From positions 17,176,008-17,240,007 of the forward strand of contig NC_051439.1 in the NCBI RefSeq assembly GCF_001649575.2: a stretch of DNA of 64,000 nt, read 5' to 3'. Below, one piece after another: positions 60,145 to 64,000 of the stretch. A program made the position numbers and the translations under genes. This stretch comes from Kryptolebias marmoratus (Eukaryota > Chordata > Actinopteri > Cyprinodontiformes > Rivulidae). Under the pieces are notes generated by a model. That model saw only the letters and a list, made by a program, of their open reading frames with translations. It searched no databases and had not been told where the DNA came from. Within the stretch, counting starts at the first letter, position 1. Each line of letters begins with the position of its first letter.

Positions 60145-63100
60145 GTAAGTGGTGAAATGAGATGTGATAAATGAATGGAAATTAATAAGATGCTATAAAT
60201 AAAAAGGCAATAAAAAGATACCATCACGTGTTTCCATACAAGCTTCCCGATCTCATCTAATGTAAAACTGCAGGGAAGGTCTTGATTAAATCAATTCAAC
60301 CAATAATTTTTCTATTCCTTTGGGGACCATCTTTAGATAAGCTATCTCAAATAAACTGGCTGTGACCTTTATATAACTGACAGTTTATGTGCATATGAGG
60401 TTTAGAACCGATGTGTATGCTGTTTTTATTAGAGTTCATGCTTTTAAGGGAGTTCTAGGAATTGTTTGACATTTCAAGAAAATAGGATAATTTGTTTTCT
60501 GAAAGACAAGATGATAACTCTTAGTTTGATACAGCCATGTTCCCTCACAGAGAAAAGAAATATTGGGTCATTTTACTATCTATACTAGCTATATAATAAA
60601 GGAGCTGAAATGGTGGTTTCAGTCTTTGTGCTGCACTTAACTAACAGCCTGCTTGTTGCACGTATATGACAAGTCTCTGAAAATTGTTATTATAACTTGG
60701 AAATTAATAGACAATAAAGCAGCTGTTTCCATTAAAGTTCTGATGCTTTTTTACTTGACTTAACATTTTCCATTTCTTTCTACAAATGCTTATGTCATAT
60801 GCAAAACTGCTCTTTCTAAAATTGATTTCTGTATTCATAGACTGCATCAAACAAAGCTTTAGCAGCTGAAATAGCAGCTGCAATCTTGACTACAAACTTA
60901 GAACTTACATGAAAACACAGTTCTTCAGTTCATCTCTCAGTATAATAATTTACGGTTTTCATTTTTAGACTTTTCTATTAGGTGTTTTAAAACATACACA
61001 TCCGTATTTTTCACAGATTTAGGAACATATCTGGCTTTACTTGTGGTTTTGTTTTCGTTTCACTTCAGTCTGTTTCAATAACTCCTTTAAAAATTAATGC
61101 TGATTCATGGAATATTTTTTCCTTCTCTTGAGATGTCATTAATCTCAGTCCAATCTGAGGCCACTAAACTTCCCCCCTGAAATATGCACTCTCTCTTTTG
61201 CCCCCAGACAGTTTGGACTCCACCGCAGTACATGTTCTGCAGCTGTCTCTTCTCTGCTGCAAACTGGAAAATATTTCAGCAAAGCTGTGACAGCCACATA
61301 TTTTATTTTGGAGAATGATTGCAGAGTTTTAAACTAAAACAGGCAACATTAAATGTGTTTTGTTTTTTTAAGTGCATGTTGTGCCTCATCATTAACAACC
61401 AGTGTGTAGCAATGTGGTTATGTTGACATTGTGAACTACACTGTTTACCTGCCACAGCTCTGATTGATGGTTTCCTTGCTTTTCTTTAAAAGCAGGGATC
61501 CTCTTAGGTTGGCATTTTCAAAAGCACTCCCCTGTTGAAAGGACACAACACTATTCATTAGAGTTCTAACAAACCTATTTATTCTATCAAACACAGAAAA
61601 AAAGCTTGGTCAGCAACTAGAAAGAAGGAGGGATGAAAATGAAACAAAAAAATGCATTTTCTTCAGAAGAGAATCAGACACATCTTTGTCTCATTTATAT
61701 GTGTGCAGTTTGATGCATAAGTGTTTTATTGGGTTGTGTTGAGACAATAATTAGGTGGTCTGAGAAGTGTTTTAGCTCCACCAATGTGTTTGTGCAGCTA
61801 TTGATTGTGCTCTAATCCCAGCAGCCGACAGCAGGCATAATGAATGATGCTGCGAGGCACTATCTGAAGCCCCCCCTGACTCCTGCCAGTTTGACTGACA
61901 GCACAGGGAGAGGATCAGAGAACAGACAGAAAGGGTCAGCCACATACCATACATCCCTAAGGCAGAAAATAGCCACTCAGAGCTTAGAGACAAAAGCCAC
62001 TAATTTAATTCAATTGGTCTCCAAAGGGTCCTAAAGACAAAGTCTTGTCTGGGATGGGTTTTGAGTGGGATGAAGGAATGAGAATGAGAAAGATAGAGCA
62101 GTATGACTAATTGAAATTAAAGGTTAGGGGGAAAAAAAGACTTGCTGTGTCTTCAGTTGAGTGGTCTTCCAAATATGGATTTCAATCAAATCAAATTAAC
62201 CCCACAGAGCCAGAGCTATGCAGTGAAATATGTATTTTCATAATGCAGAGTGCTGGCCATGTTGAAATCCTGTCAGTTGTGTTTGTCCATTTGGATCAGA
62301 AGCTGGAAATGGAGCCGCCACCCTGTAAGATATGTCAATTCAGTTTGCTCATGTTTCATAATGTTTGTCTGACATTCCCACTGCGGCAGACCACAGAGAC
62401 AGCCCCACGGAGGCCTCTGCTCCACCATCTCACATTCCACAGCAGAAAATAGGGATGCTGGGGATCACAAAGTTCCCCAAATAAAATCACTATCTTGTTT
62501 TGTTTCACTGCTTCACTGCCATCAAAAAGATCCTAACGTGAAGCTCTGTGAGATCACAATGCTCAGATGGTCTCAGTGATTTATGGTCTAGAAGTGAGGC
62601 AGTGTAATTACATCTGGCTCCCAAAATTCTCTCTGCAATCTCCACATCTCGCAGAGTTGGCTTCTCTTTAGCAGGTGTTCATACTGCTGGGGGATTAAGG
62701 TACACCAAGTGTGTTGGGGATAAATCTAAAGCCAAACAAATAACTTTACAAAGTGAAAAACTGAAATGCCTGCTACTTCTCTATAAGCTCTAAATCAAAG
62801 CTACTCTTTCCTGTCGTTCAGTTTGCCTTACAGAGCAATCTTTCAGAATTGTTACAATCCTTTCAAACTATTCAGGTCAATTCTTGAAGTGCTGTTTCAA
62901 CACTGCTGCCAATTTTAAAGGAAACGAGAATGCCACATTTAGGTTTTGCTGATCTGAAAAGTTTCCTTCCTTTCTAAAGAAAGAAACAGCATCTCAAGAC
63001 AAGAGGGAAGTGACAGAGAAATTGTTCTAGAGTAAAGTTTCTTTGGTTGAGTCACTATCATGTGACTGGATTTCCACTGAGGTTGACCATTTAGATTGTC

Positions 63101-63255
63101 CGCAGTTGACCTGGTCCCCTGCAACAAGTCATCCTAAAAGCTGCAGAACTCACTTCTCCTTTTTCCATTTACAGATACATATTTGACTTAAAGATTCATT
63201 TTGATCTCCACTTGTAACTATAAACTTGTCTTTTTAATGAGTGTTAAAATGAATA
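60145..63255. other. Intergenic or intronic DNA
   Basis: No gene recognised; mostly AT-rich. About 62030-62720 is somewhat less AT-rich and free of simple repeats. Confidence 0.4.
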
Positions 63256-63325
63256 CAGTGCCTCCAGAAAGCTACAATTTAAAAAATAAACAGATATTTC
63301 ATTTTTTTACATTTTATGGAAATAG
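63256..63325 (+). repeat. Degenerate end of a TACAGTGCCT(T/C)-type dispersed element
   Basis: ATACAGTGCCTCCAGAAAG followed by a T-rich stretch and TTTTTTACATTTTATGG resembles the terminus of a common vertebrate DNA-transposon-like repeat. The match is partial and drawn from memory. Confidence 0.3.
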
Positions 63326-64000
63326 ATCTGGGTGCAGCTATGCGATCGCTGTTCAGTAACTGCTAGTTAAAGCCACCCTGTGAGTGTACAGTACATTTCT
63401 GGAAATTAATGAGTGGAAAGTTTTCTTTTCACTGTGCTACAGTTTCCTTGAGTTGTGTGCATAACATGTTCATATGTTGCCTTAATAAATTCTGCGACCT
63501 TTGACCTGAGGAACTTGAAGAGTGCGTGAGTTACTCGGGCAAATTAAACAACAATATTTTTGAGAGTAAACAGCTGCTGTAATCTGAAAAACGTTTACAA
63601 CAAGCCTTAGCCTCTTGATGCACAAAAGTCTTAAAATTGTGCAGGATTTAGTTGTCTGCAGGGTGCACGCTGTGGGGTCAGACTGTTAACCGAGGAGGTA
63701 ATACTTTCTTTGTGGGGACCCATTATTGATAAAATGCATACCCCCCTCACTTTAACCTAGCTATAAAAACTGCAGGCCTATGTCTTAAAAGCAAAGTTTT
63801 TTGCCAAGTTGTGTCTGCACACCCAGTTTTGAAAGTTTAAGCCACAGTCAGAGCTCATATATTGGCTGTCAGCTTCCAATAGATATTACAGTAAAATATT
63901 ACTTTGCTTCTTAATAAGTGCATATGTTGATGTTTAATAGGACTTTCAGCCACCTTCATTATAAAAATGGCAACTCTTATCATCCTGTTTGTTTGTATTG
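63326..64000. other. Non-coding DNA at the right edge
   Basis: No ORF, repeat or signal that I can support. Confidence 0.5.

Noticed and set aside
1..64000. A CRISPR array, phage, operon or other prokaryotic-style system
   Set aside because: No regularly spaced repeats, operon-like ORF runs or ribosome binding sites; gene structure is that of a vertebrate.

Overview
The window is vertebrate nuclear DNA, most likely from a ray-finned (percomorph-type) fish. It is AT-rich, gene-poor and full of GT-AG introns. It carries microsatellites, a SINE of a common teleost type with a GATG tail, TTAA-flanked MITEs and a Tc1-type transposase relic. Its two protein-coding genes give proteins that match vertebrate families over their full length. 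A 100-base run of N at 12118-12217 shows it is a draft assembly. I see no bacterial, plasmid or CRISPR features.

Layout: 1-17 kb is non-coding DNA upstream of the first gene. It holds a SINE with intact target-site duplications, a TTAA MITE, a perfect palindrome of paired TCF/LEF-like sites, a CTCF-like site, one copy of a dispersed repeat and a TTAGGG-containing 53-bp minisatellite broken by the gap. At 17.8-18.6 kb is a single-exon bHLH gene of the Olig family, best called olig4, with a clear TATA box and a compact Sox/POU-like proximal promoter. At 22.8-27.9 kb is bsdc1, reconstructed here as 11 coding exons encoding 432 residues on the same strand. From 28 to 64 kb I find no confident gene. 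That stretch holds a foldback MITE, more copies of the dispersed repeat, a Tc1/mariner relic, X-box (RFX-like) sites, a decayed histone H3 copy and one orphan exon candidate at 60.1 kb that may belong to an uncharacterised transcript.

The two genes have no known joint function. olig4 is a developmental transcription factor lying in a wide non-coding neighbourhood, as expected for a gene under long-range control. bsdc1 is a broadly expressed type of gene with a TATA-less promoter. CTCF-like sites at 5956 (+) and 26386 (-) point toward each other around olig4 and most of bsdc1, which would fit a shared chromatin loop; this is inference. I found no convincing new multi-gene system. The most useful observations are the regulatory architecture around olig4, the promoter-associated repeat and overlapping upstream ORF at bsdc1, and the precisely delimited transposable elements.
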